A stretch of 6,783 nucleotides of DNA from Bacteroidales bacterium (GCA_024689525.1 JAILDI010000044.1:1-6783); one strand, 5' to 3'; numbered from the stretch's first letter, positions 1-5,802 are shown. Notes: generated by a model from the letters alone, not told the origin. Program-made: numbers and translations.

Positions 1-237
1 CCCACCGACGGGTTGCACACGAAGGATGTGCGGCATATCCTCAAGTTGTTCGATTCGCTGGTGGAGCGCGGCAACACCGTGTGGGTGATCGAGCACAACA
101 CGGACGTGATCCGCAGCGCGGATTACGTAATCGAACTGGGCCCCGGCGCCGGCGAAAACGGCGGCCGCGTCATCTTCGCGGGCCCGCCCTCGGCAATGCC
201 CCGCAACAAATCCTCCGTCACCGGCCCGTACCTCTAG
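1..237 (+). CDS. uvrA: UvrA, excinuclease ABC subunit A (C-terminal fragment)
   Basis: This is the last 78 codons of UvrA, the DNA damage-recognition ATPase of nucleotide excision repair. It works as a cytoplasmic dimer that loads UvrB at lesions. The reading frame is open from base 1 and stops at TAG 235-237. The fragment opens with PTDGLH, which is the D-loop region just after the Walker B of the second ABC ATPase domain (DEPTxGLH in the family). It continues with GNTVWVIEHN, whose histidine is the switch (H-loop) residue, and then SADYVIELGPGAGENGGRVIFAG, the conserved UvrA C-terminal block. The end is short, without an extended tail. The start and both zinc-binding regions lie upstream of the window. 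The gene converges on the aspartokinase-like gene, and the first copy of a palindromic repeat begins two bases after the stop codon. The identification is very secure. Confidence 0.96.
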   Translation, partial: PTDGLHTKDVRHILKLFDSLVERGNTVWVIEHNTDVIRSADYVIELGPGAGENGGRVIFAGPPSAMPRNKSSVTGPYL

Positions 238-239
238 CC

Positions 240-316
240 ACACATACTATGTGTAAAAGGCAATGTGCCTTGTAGGTACTTGTGAGGGCGATTCGTGTTT
301 ACACATGCTATGTGTA
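240..316. repeat. 77-bp repeat unit, copy A (two palindromes flanking a 46-bp spacer)
   Basis: The unit starts with the palindrome ACACATACTATGTGT (240-254; 7-bp arms around one base) and ends with ACACATGCTATGTGT (301-315; 6-bp arms, extended to 7 by flanking T300 and A316). The spacer between them contains a small hairpin at 265-279 (GTGCCT / AGGTAC, one G-U pair, loop TGT). Copy B, 107 bp downstream, matches at 74 of 77 positions; the differences are at 256, 260 and 286. The unit begins two bases after the uvrA stop. No T-run follows the palindromes, so they do not look like standard intrinsic terminators. I do not recognise the repeat family. A mobile or interspersed extragenic palindrome is the most natural reading. 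Confidence 0.9.
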
Positions 317-346
317 CTACCCCATAGACTGCGCCAGATGCCAATC

Positions 347-423
347 ACACATACTATGTGTAGAAGCCAATGTGCCTTGTAGGTACTTGTGATGGCGATT
401 CGTGTTTACACATGCTATGTGTA
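347..423. repeat. 77-bp repeat unit, copy B
   Basis: This is the second copy of the unit at 240-316, in the same orientation, with palindromes at 347-361 and 408-422 and the spacer hairpin at 372-386. It is separated from copy A by 30 bp of unrelated sequence (317-346), so this is an interrupted direct duplication and not an uninterrupted tandem. The high identity implies recent duplication or ongoing homogenisation. Confidence 0.9.
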
Positions 424-426
424 ACA

Positions 427-441
427 ACACATACTATGTGT
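427..441. repeat. Fifth copy of the 15-bp palindrome
   Basis: ACACATACTATGTGT again, identical to 240-254 and 347-361. It stands alone three bases after copy B ends and is not followed by the spacer sequence. A G-rich run then leads to the 3' end of the aspartokinase-like gene (stop at 461-463). It could be the truncated start of a third repeat unit. Confidence 0.88.
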
Positions 442-460
442 GTGAGGGGGGGAGGAGAAA

Positions 461-1741
461 CTACAGCGCCTGAAGCGCAGCCAGGGCGCGGGAGACGTCC
501 GCGGAATCCACCACTACGGAGATCGAGAGTTCCTCGCCGCCTTGGGCGGAGGCGATCACACTCACGCCTGCGGCACCGAGGGCGCCGAAGACTTTGCCGC
601 TCACGCCGGGGACGTTTTTGATGCGACTGCCGTAAACCGTAACGATACCCACCTGCTGGTTGAACAGCATAACGTCGTCCAGAGGCATAAGGGGGTTGTC
701 AGCCACTAGGGCCTCCAAAGCCGCCACGGCGCGCGAAGCATCCCCAGAAGGTATCGCAAACGAAATCGAATACTCGGACGATGTCTGCGCGATGAACCTG
801 ATGTTCACGCCCGCGGCACCCAGGCAGCCCATTATGGATGAGGAAATGCCCACGGAGCCCAGCAGGCCCGTGCCGTACACGGTTACCAGGGCCAGGTCTT
901 CATCGACCATCACGCCAGAGACGGTGCCTTCCTCCTCATCCACGGAATCCGAAATCACAGTTCCGGGGAACCCCGGATTGAAGATATTCCGCACCACCAC
1001 CGGGATGCCGGCGTTCTTCGCAGGCCACAGGGCCGATGATGCGAACGGCGCAGCGGCACCGGCGCAGAAGTGTGCGGCCTCGTCGAAGGTGAGAGCGGGG
1101 CGGGCGTCCAGGCCATCGGCCTCAGTATAAATCTCCACGCACTCAGCACCAAGGGCCGATGCGATGAGCGATGCCAGGATGTTGGAGCCGCCGCGGCCGA
1201 TGCGCACGACGTAGCCGCTCTCCAGCCGGCCATAGCCGCCGGAGACAATCAGCCGACCAGAACCCTTGCAGCGCAGGGCGATGGCCTCGCGCGAACGGGC
1301 CCAGTCGAACACCGGCTTGCGGCCCGGTTCCGGCTCACGGCACACCACGAAGCCGGTTCCGTCGACAACCTCGCTGCCCGGCACGCCGCAGGCGATGGCA
1401 TCGGCACATAGCCTTGCGCATTTGGCCAGGAGATAGTCCTCCACGCTCTTCAGGGGCGCATATACGAACATTCCTTCGCTCAGGTAGGAGTGCACTTGCG
1501 TCTCGAAATCGGCCAGTTTCGCCAGATAGCCGGGATTGTCCGACACCGCGCGGAAGTACTCCAGGAGGGCCGACAGATCCTGCGCGCCGTTTTCCTTGCG
1601 CACGATTACGCTTTCGATGAGGCTGCGGAACAGACGCTCCACAAACTTTTCCGGGCGCACCACGGCGATGGTATCGTCGTCAATCAGAGAGACAATCGAC
1701 TGATAATTATCGCGCCTGAGAACAAAGGATTTGATTTTCAT
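461..1741 (-). CDS. Aspartokinase-like protein with two ACT domains, probably catalytically inactive
   Basis: A 426-residue protein of the aspartokinase family, closest by eye to the kinase part of ThrA-type enzymes. Recognisable blocks are the GRGGS nucleotide/aspartate site (182-186), YTEADG in place of WTDVDG, EAAHFCAGAAAPF in place of the EAAELxYFGAKVLHP region, and IPVVVRNIFNPGFPGTVI. Two ACT domains follow (about 282-350 and 366-426), with SSEYSISF and SISVVV strands typical of ThrA. Key residues are missing. There is no N-terminal KFGGTS, which carries the catalytic lysine (Lys8 in E. coli LysC). The GGSD aspartate (Asp202 there) is Asn187. Family knowledge therefore suggests a pseudokinase or an enzyme with a changed reaction, perhaps an amino-acid sensor; that is inference. 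The start at MKIKSF is chosen because any longer frame would run deep into ispF and because a promoter lies just upstream. Downstream of ispF, same strand, 35-bp gap. Confidence 0.85.
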   Translation of the reverse strand: MKIKSFVLRRDNYQSIVSLIDDDTIAVVRPEKFVERLFRSLIESVIVRKENGAQDLSALLEYFRAVSDNPGYLAKLADFETQVHSYLSEGMFVYAPLKSVEDYLLAKCARLCADAIACGVPGSEVVDGTGFVVCREPEPGRKPVFDWARSREAIALRCKGSGRLIVSGGYGRLESGYVVRIGRGGSNILASLIASALGAECVEIYTEADGLDARPALTFDEAAHFCAGAAAPFASSALWPAKNAGIPVVVRNIFNPGFPGTVISDSVDEEEGTVSGVMVDEDLALVTVYGTGLLGSVGISSSIMGCLGAAGVNIRFIAQTSSEYSISFAIPSGDASRAVAALEALVADNPLMPLDDVMLFNQQVGIVTVYGSRIKNVPGVSGKVFGALGAAGVSVIASAQGGEELSISVVVDSADVSRALAALQAL

Positions 1742-1762
1742 ACTAGTGTTATTATGCGACCT

Positions 1763-1793
1763 CAAATGTACGGTTTTTATTCCGATTTGACAA
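1763..1793 (-). promoter_or_regulatory. Promoter of the aspartokinase-like gene, overlapping the ispF 3' end
   Basis: Read on the minus strand, TACATTTG (1770 down to 1763) fits the Bacteroidetes -7 element TAnnTTTG exactly. A -33 TTG (1793 to 1791) lies 20 bp upstream. Transcription would begin near 1755, leaving a leader of roughly 14 nt before the ATG at 1741. The -33 box sits inside the last codons of ispF. The gene may therefore be transcribed alone as well as by read-through from ispF. Confidence 0.62.
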
Positions 1794-2259
1794 GCACCGC
1801 GGTGGCCCAGACTTCGCAGCCCTCGCCCCGCCCGACGAAGCCAAGACGCTCTGTAGTAGTGGCTTTGACGCTGATTCTGTCCTCCGGGCAGCCGATTACA
1901 AGTGCCAGAGTTTTTTTCATCAGGCCGATATGCGGAGCCAGCTTCGGCGCCTGCAGGGCAATGGTGATATCGGCATTCCCCAGCCTCCATCCATTCTTTT
2001 TGACCAGGTCGATGACCCGGGCGAGAAGCTTCTTGCTGTCGATGCCCTTATATGCCGGGTCCGAGTCCGGGAACAGATGGCCGATGTCGCCGAGGGCCAG
2101 CGCGCCGAGGATGGCGTCGCATAGCGCGTGAATGGCCACATCGCCGTCCGAGTGCGCTACAAAGCCGATTTCCGAAGGAATCCGCACGCCGCCCAGGAAC
2201 ATCGGGAGCCCCGGGGTCAGGGCGTGAACGTCATATCCGTTGCCGATACGTATATCCAT
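1777..2259 (-). CDS. ispF: 2-C-methyl-D-erythritol 2,4-cyclodiphosphate synthase
   Basis: IspF catalyses the fifth step of the MEP isoprenoid pathway, cyclising 4-diphosphocytidyl-2-C-methyl-D-erythritol 2-phosphate to MEcPP with release of CMP. It acts as a cytoplasmic homotrimer. The start at 2259 gives MDIRIGNGYDVHAL and a 160-residue protein, the usual family length. Metal ligands are visible as D10 and H12 (GYDVH) and H44 (DVAIHALCDAILGA). HSDGD at 36-40, GDIGHLFPD, QAPKLAPH and the ATTTERLGFVGRGEG block are all typical. The frame stays open further upstream to 2376, but that extension does not resemble IspF and crosses the divergent promoter. The gene appears complete and functional. 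No ispD or other MEP gene is adjacent. It is transcribed away from the mutL operon and towards the aspartokinase-like gene. Confidence 0.96.
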   Translation of the reverse strand: MDIRIGNGYDVHALTPGLPMFLGGVRIPSEIGFVAHSDGDVAIHALCDAILGALALGDIGHLFPDSDPAYKGIDSKKLLARVIDLVKKNGWRLGNADITIALQAPKLAPHIGLMKKTLALVIGCPEDRISVKATTTERLGFVGRGEGCEVWATAVLVKSE

Positions 2260-2275
2260 ATTTGCAAGTCTTGGT

Positions 2276-2307
2276 TTTGCAAAGATACGGAAAAAAGAGT
2301 ACATTTG
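2276..2307 (+). promoter_or_regulatory. Promoter of the mutL operon
   Basis: TTTG at 2276-2279, 20 bp, then TACATTTG at 2300-2307 is a good match to the Bacteroidetes -33/-7 consensus. The start site should fall near 2314, just at the foot of a strong hairpin (2315-2333). No other good promoter is seen before the tRNAs, so this one probably drives all four genes from 2345 to 5731. Confidence 0.65.
2280..2287 (-). promoter_or_regulatory. Candidate -7 element of the ispF promoter
   Basis: On the minus strand the sequence TATCTTTG fits TAnnTTTG. About 7 nt further on, transcription would start near 2273, some 14 nt before the ispF ATG (2259). The -33 region is weak: only CTG/TTT-like sequence sits at the expected distance. 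The element abuts the -33 box of the opposite promoter. Confidence 0.5.
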
Positions 2308-2314
2308 CAGATTA

Positions 2315-2333
2315 GCGCGCACATAATGCGCGC
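2315..2333 (+). promoter_or_regulatory. Leader hairpin ahead of the mutL operon
   Basis: GCGCGCA and TGCGCGC form a perfect 7-bp, nearly all-GC stem around the loop CATAA. The hairpin lies at or next to the predicted 5' end of the transcript and ends 11 nt before the ATG at 2345. A 5'-terminal stem can protect mRNA from decay or limit ribosome access; which applies here is unknown. No T-run follows it, so it is not a terminator. Confidence 0.55.
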
Positions 2334-2344
2334 AGGTTTCAGCT

Positions 2345-2653
2345 ATGGCAGGTTTCAATTTCGGATTTTTCGGCAATCAGGAGCACCGCGTGTTCAATTA
2401 CAAGCCACGCTATTACGATCCTGAGGAGGAAGAGCGCAAGCGTATGTTCGGCGACGTGGACGGCAGCAACAAGGCCGCCAGCGAGAAGGGGGAATATGTG
2501 CCCGGGAGCAGCATCCGCGGGGCTTTCCGCGACGGAAACTACCAGAAGACCCGCAGTGTCCAGAGCCGCACGCAGGTTATCATCAGCATCGTGACGCTGC
2601 TGCTGATTGCGCTCGTGCTGTGGTACATCGTTAAATTCTACTCGCTGCTGTAA
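2345..2653 (+). CDS. Small membrane-anchored protein upstream of MutL, function unknown
   Basis: A 102-residue protein. The N-terminal part is hydrophilic and aromatic (FNFGFFGNQEHRVFNYKPRYY), followed by an acidic/basic stretch (PEEEERKRMF) and a low-complexity polar section. Near the C-terminus, residues about 79-97 (VIISIVTLLLIALVLWYIV) form one clear membrane helix. This predicts a tail-anchored protein with its N-terminus in the cytoplasm. From memory, similar small proteins beginning with the FNYKPRYYDP motif sit ahead of mutL in many Bacteroidetes; I know of no assigned function. The stop codon overlaps the mutL start (TAATG), which implies translational coupling. A Bacteroidetes promoter and a leader hairpin lie just upstream. 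The position suggests co-expression with mismatch repair but does not prove a shared role. Confidence 0.85.
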   Translation: MAGFNFGFFGNQEHRVFNYKPRYYDPEEEERKRMFGDVDGSNKAASEKGEYVPGSSIRGAFRDGNYQKTRSVQSRTQVIISIVTLLLIALVLWYIVKFYSLL

Positions 2654-4461
2654 TGCCTACGCTGAAGATACTTCCGAAGAACCTTTCCGACATGATCGCC
2701 GCCGGGGAAGTGGTGCAGAGGCCCGCTTCCGTGGTGAAGGAACTTATGGAGAATGCCGTGGACGCCGGCGCTACATCGGTGATCGTGAATGTGCTGGACG
2801 CAGGCAGAACGCTTATCCAGGTGATCGACAACGGCAGCGGCATGAGTGCCGATGACGCCGTCCTGTGCTTCGAGCGCCACGCAACCTCGAAAATAGCCTC
2901 CCCGGAGGACCTCCACGACATCGAAACCTTCGGCTTCCGCGGTGAAGCATTAGCGTCGATTGCGGCTGTGGCCGATGTCACCCTGCGCACCCGCCGCCCC
3001 GGCGACGAGGTGGGCACGGAGGTGGAGTTTGCCGCGTCGGAGCATCTGTCCACGCGGGAAGTCACCGCGCCAGAGGGCTCGAACTTCGCTGTGCGCAACC
3101 TGTTCTTCAACGTGCCGGCCCGCAGGAAGTTCCTGAAGAGCGACAGCGTTGAGTTACGCCATATTCTGGAGGAGTTCCAGCGCGTTGCGCTCACCCGTCC
3201 GGACATATCGTTCACGCTCAGCCATAACCATCGCGACGTGCACGTGCTGAAGCCCGCTCAGGGGCTCAAGTTCCGCATTATGGATTTGATGGGAGCGGCA
3301 GTTGTGGGCTCCGTTGTGGATGTTGAGGCGGTAACTTCCGTGGCTAACGTGGAGGGCTTCGTGGGCAGGCCGGAAGCCGCCCGCAAGACCGTGGGCTGCC
3401 AGTTCTTCTTCGTGAACGGCAGGTTCTTCCGCAGCCCGTACCTGCACAAAGCGGTGATGAAAGCGTATGAGGAGCTGATCCCGGACGGAACCACGCCCTC
3501 GTACTTCATATATCTGGATGCCGATCCGTCGACCATCGACGTGAACATCAGCCCCACCAAGACGGAGATAAAGTTCGAGCAGGAGAGCGTCCTGTTCCAG
3601 GTGCTGTACGCTGCGGTGCACGAGGCGCTCGGCCGCCGCGCCGCGGAGGGCAGCATCGACTTCGACGACGCCTCGGCGGAAATCACCCTCCCGGGCAGGA
3701 ACTTCGATGAATACCGCCCGGTATCCGTGCCCCAGGCGGGCGTGGATCCGAATTACGACCCCTTCGAGAATGCTTTAGGCGATGTTGTCATTTCGAGCGG
3801 AGCCGAAGGCGGAGTCGAGAAATCATATCGCCCATCATCTTATATAGATAAATCCCAAAACTACGGCGCCCTGTTCCAGGACGTGAACGTGCCGTCGCCC
3901 AGCCGCATACTGGTGATCAAGGGGCGGTTCATCTTCACTCCATCGGCCTCCGGCGTGATGGTGGTGAATATCCGCCGCGCGCGGGAGAGGGTCCTGTACG
4001 AGCGATTCCTGAAGCAGATGGGCAAGGAGGCGCACGTGAGCCAGACGTCGCTGTTCCCCGTGGAGGTGCCCGTGGGCGAAACAGGCCGCCTCACCATCGA
4101 GGAGCATACGCCGCTGCTGAAGAAGCTGGGCTTCGAAATCGACCCGTTCGGCCACGATTCGGTGGTTGTGAACGCGGTTCCGGAGGGCTACAGCACGGAG
4201 CCGGCCAAAGTGACGGCGATGGTGGACGACCTCCTTCTTGTTCTGGCCGATGACGCCGTGTCCCTGCCCCGTATGATGGAGCAGTCCACGGCGCAGAAGT
4301 TCGCCGTGCTGGGCGCATCGACAGGTGCTGCCATCGCCAACCCCACAGAGGCCCAGGCCCTGGTTGACGCGCTGCTGGCGAGCGAGAATCCCGAATATAC
4401 GCCGTCCGGCCGCAAGATTATTTCGATAATGACGCTGGACGAGCTTGAGAAGCTGTTTTAG
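2653..4461 (+). CDS. mutL: DNA mismatch repair protein MutL
   Basis: MutL links mismatch recognition by MutS to strand excision. The 602-residue protein has an intact N-terminal GHKL ATPase: E30 in KELMENAVDAG, DNGSGM (59-64) and GFRGEAL (94-100). The MutL transducer domain follows (VNGRFFRSPYLHKAV, IDVNISPTKTEIKF). After a variable linker (about 350-410) comes the C-terminal dimerisation domain, ending EYTPSGRKIISIMTLDELEKLF, a Bacteroidetes-style tail. In nicking MutLs this domain carries DQHA(X)2E(X)4E; here the equivalent stretch reads NIRRARER (from N439), so the metal-binding Asp and His are gone and nicking is doubtful. In the linker, codons about 379-391 derive from a sequence resembling an interspersed palindromic repeat, read in frame. 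The ATG overlaps the preceding stop by one base, and the rhomboid gene follows after 5 bp. Total length is normal. Confidence 0.96.
   Translation: MPTLKILPKNLSDMIAAGEVVQRPASVVKELMENAVDAGATSVIVNVLDAGRTLIQVIDNGSGMSADDAVLCFERHATSKIASPEDLHDIETFGFRGEALASIAAVADVTLRTRRPGDEVGTEVEFAASEHLSTREVTAPEGSNFAVRNLFFNVPARRKFLKSDSVELRHILEEFQRVALTRPDISFTLSHNHRDVHVLKPAQGLKFRIMDLMGAAVVGSVVDVEAVTSVANVEGFVGRPEAARKTVGCQFFFVNGRFFRSPYLHKAVMKAYEELIPDGTTPSYFIYLDADPSTIDVNISPTKTEIKFEQESVLFQVLYAAVHEALGRRAAEGSIDFDDASAEITLPGRNFDEYRPVSVPQAGVDPNYDPFENALGDVVISSGAEGGVEKSYRPSSYIDKSQNYGALFQDVNVPSPSRILVIKGRFIFTPSASGVMVVNIRRARERVLYERFLKQMGKEAHVSQTSLFPVEVPVGETGRLTIEEHTPLLKKLGFEIDPFGHDSVVVNAVPEGYSTEPAKVTAMVDDLLLVLADDAVSLPRMMEQSTAQKFAVLGASTGAAIANPTEAQALVDALLASENPEYTPSGRKIISIMTLDELEKLF
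3787..3824. repeat. Interspersed-repeat-like sequence embedded in frame in mutL
   Basis: The 38-bp segment starts GTCATTTCGAGCGGAG and ends GGAGTCGAGAAATC. ATTTC..GA and TCGAGAAAT form an imperfect inverted repeat, with GCGGAG repeated directly inside. From memory, sequences of the form GTCATTTCGAGCG...GTCGAGAAATC are a common extragenic repeat in Bacteroidetes and other gut-bacterial genomes. Here it is translated as VISSGAEGGVEK within the MutL linker, where an insertion is most easily tolerated. The following 30 bp is noticeably AT-rich (TATATAGATAAA) compared with the rest of mutL. Confidence 0.6.
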
Positions 4462-4466
4462 AGACA

Positions 4467-5129
4467 ATGAGACGATTTTTTCAGAATCTTCCGCAGGTTA
4501 CCCGTAACCTTTTTATAATCAACCTGATTTTCTTCGTGGCCACGCTGCTGGCGGAGGACTTTATGCTGCGCACGTTCGCGATGTTCTATCCGGCGTCGCC
4601 GCTGTTCCGCTTCTGGCAGCCGCTCACGCATATGTTCATGCACGGCGGTTTCTGGCACATATTCTTTAATATGTACTCGCTGCTGATGTTCGGTACTGTA
4701 GTGGAGAAGGCTATCGGCCCCAAGAAGTTTTTGGTATTCTATTTTATTTGCGGCTTCGGAGCTGCTGCGCTGCACACGGGCGTGGAGTATTTATCGGCCA
4801 CTACTTTCCTGGCTGCGGGCAAGACGGCGGAGTACTCGCAGCTGCTCTACACCCCCGTCGTAGGTGCCTCGGGCGCAATTTACGGCCTGCTGGTTGCGTT
4901 CGCGATGCTTTATCCTGACGCACGCCTCACGCTGATTTTCCCGCCCATCACGCTTGACGCCAAGTGGTGGGTTATCATCTTCATCGGCATAGAACTCTTC
5001 ACCGGTATCACCGGCACGGCCATGGGCATTGCGCACTTCGCCCACCTGGGCGGCGCCCTGTTCGGCTTCCTGCTCATTTTCCTGTGGCGGAAGACGCACC
5101 GGCTGTGGGATAAAGACAAATGGGTATGA
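4467..5129 (+). CDS. Rhomboid family intramembrane serine protease
   Basis: A 220-residue polytopic membrane protein with the rhomboid signature. WQPLTHMFMHGGFWHIFFNM (50-69) carries the HxxxN of helix 2. GASGAIYG (133-140) holds the catalytic serine S135. AHLGGALFGF (192-201) holds the catalytic histidine H193. About six hydrophobic segments are visible, the minimal bacterial rhomboid core. The charged C-terminus (WRKTHRLWDKDKWV) should lie in the cytoplasm. The serine/histidine dyad is intact, so the enzyme should cleave membrane helices of unknown substrates. A loop before the catalytic serine (about 108-130) is somewhat long. The gene follows mutL by 5 bp and its end overlaps the tsaC start, making it a central operon member. 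A rhomboid next to mutL is, from memory, common in Bacteroidetes. Confidence 0.95.
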   Translation: MRRFFQNLPQVTRNLFIINLIFFVATLLAEDFMLRTFAMFYPASPLFRFWQPLTHMFMHGGFWHIFFNMYSLLMFGTVVEKAIGPKKFLVFYFICGFGAAALHTGVEYLSATTFLAAGKTAEYSQLLYTPVVGASGAIYGLLVAFAMLYPDARLTLIFPPITLDAKWWVIIFIGIELFTGITGTAMGIAHFAHLGGALFGFLLIFLWRKTHRLWDKDKWV

Positions 5130-5731
5130 CATTGGATCAGGCATATTCCGGCGCCCTTGCGGCCCTCCGCGCAGGTGGCACCATCCTGTACCCCACCGAC
5201 ACGGTGTGGGGCCTGGGCTGCGATGCAACGAATCCCGCAGCCGTCAAGCGCATCTTCGAGATAAAGAAACGCGACGATTCCAAATCACTTGTGCTCCTGG
5301 CGGATTCCCTGGACATGGTGGCAAAGTATATCCGCGAGATTCCGTCCATCGCCATCGACCTGGTTGAGGTGAATGATGTGCCGATGACGATTGTGTATCC
5401 CGGGGCGATTAGTTGTGAGGTTGGCTCGGCCGGCGACCGCTGGCACCTCGCGTGGAACTGCGTTGCGGAGGATGGCTCCGTGGGCATCCGCATACCCTCC
5501 TGCTGCGAATTCTGCATCGACCTGGTGCATAAGCTGGGACGCCCGCTGGTGTCCACATCGGCAAATATTTCCGGCGAACCCGCTCCTGGGCGGTTCTCGG
5601 AGATTGTGGATGTCGTGCGCGACGCCGTGGATTTCGTCGTTCCTCCCTCCATCGACCGCGGCTCCACCGGCAAACCCTCCCAGATAATCAAGCTGGGCCT
5701 CCGCGGCGAAGTGGAAATCATCCGCAAATAA
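5120..5731 (+). CDS. tsaC: L-threonylcarbamoyladenylate synthase (short, YrdC-domain TsaC type)
   Basis: The enzyme makes threonylcarbamoyl-AMP from threonine, bicarbonate and ATP, the first step in forming t6A37 on tRNAs that read ANN codons. The 203-residue protein is a single YrdC domain without the C-terminal Sua5 domain. Motifs are YPTDTVWGLGCDA (24-36), IKKRDDSKSL (48-57), GIRIPS (122-127), STSANISGEP (145-154) and GKPSQII near the end. Two in-frame ATGs are possible, 5120 and 5126. The second makes an ATGA overlap with the rhomboid stop (5127-5129) and so may be the true start, giving 201 residues. Compared with remembered homologues, the stretch around 97-114 (ISCEVGSAGDRWHLAWNC) seems about ten residues longer. 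It is the last gene of the operon, upstream of two tRNA genes, with no clear terminator between. Confidence 0.93.
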   Translation: MGMTLDQAYSGALAALRAGGTILYPTDTVWGLGCDATNPAAVKRIFEIKKRDDSKSLVLLADSLDMVAKYIREIPSIAIDLVEVNDVPMTIVYPGAISCEVGSAGDRWHLAWNCVAEDGSVGIRIPSCCEFCIDLVHKLGRPLVSTSANISGEPAPGRFSEIVDVVRDAVDFVVPPSIDRGSTGKPSQIIKLGLRGEVEIIRK

Positions 5732-5772
5732 CCGCGCGCGAAGGTTTATTTTCAAGAAAACGAGAAAAAAAC

Positions 5773-5802
5773 TTGCGGATTCAAAAATATTTCGTACTTT
5801 TG
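5773..5802 (+). promoter_or_regulatory. Promoter for tRNA-Gln
   Basis: TTG at 5773-5775, then 19 bp, then TACTTTTG at 5795-5802 matches the -33/-7 pattern. Transcription should start near 5809, about 35 nt before the mature tRNA. A small hairpin (TCCCG 5806-5810, CGGGA 5815-5819, loop TTTG) lies at the start of the leader. Confidence 0.7.

Noticed and set aside
240..441. CRISPR array
   Set aside because: The repeat is only 15 bp, spacings are uneven (61, 46, 61, 19) and the spacer is itself repeated almost exactly, so there are no unique spacers and no cas genes nearby.
370..621. Open frame across the palindrome array into the aspartokinase 3' end
   Set aside because: Arg-rich shadow translation with no motif; it overlaps a well-supported gene on the other strand.
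1742..1990. N-terminal extension of the aspartokinase-like gene (same frame open to an ATG at 1990)
   Set aside because: The extension overlaps ispF on the same strand in another frame, has no family resemblance and does not restore KFGGTS. A promoter sits at 1763-1793.
2260..2376. Longer ispF start at 2376
   Set aside because: The added residues do not resemble IspF, cross the divergent promoter region and overlap the opposite gene. The start at 2259 gives the standard 160-residue enzyme.
3835..4467. 210-codon open frame on the minus strand inside mutL, and similar antisense frames at 2631-3215 and 3154-3621
   Set aside because: Their composition (runs of His, Arg, Ala and Ser) is typical of shadow frames opposite GC-rich coding sequence, and the plus-strand mutL is unambiguous.
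5720..5780. Inverted repeat ATCCGCAA / TTGCGGAT (5720-5727 and 5773-5780) as a tsaC terminator
   Set aside because: The arms are only 8 bp with a 45-nt loop and no T-run follows; the right arm overlaps the tRNA promoter. Probably chance.
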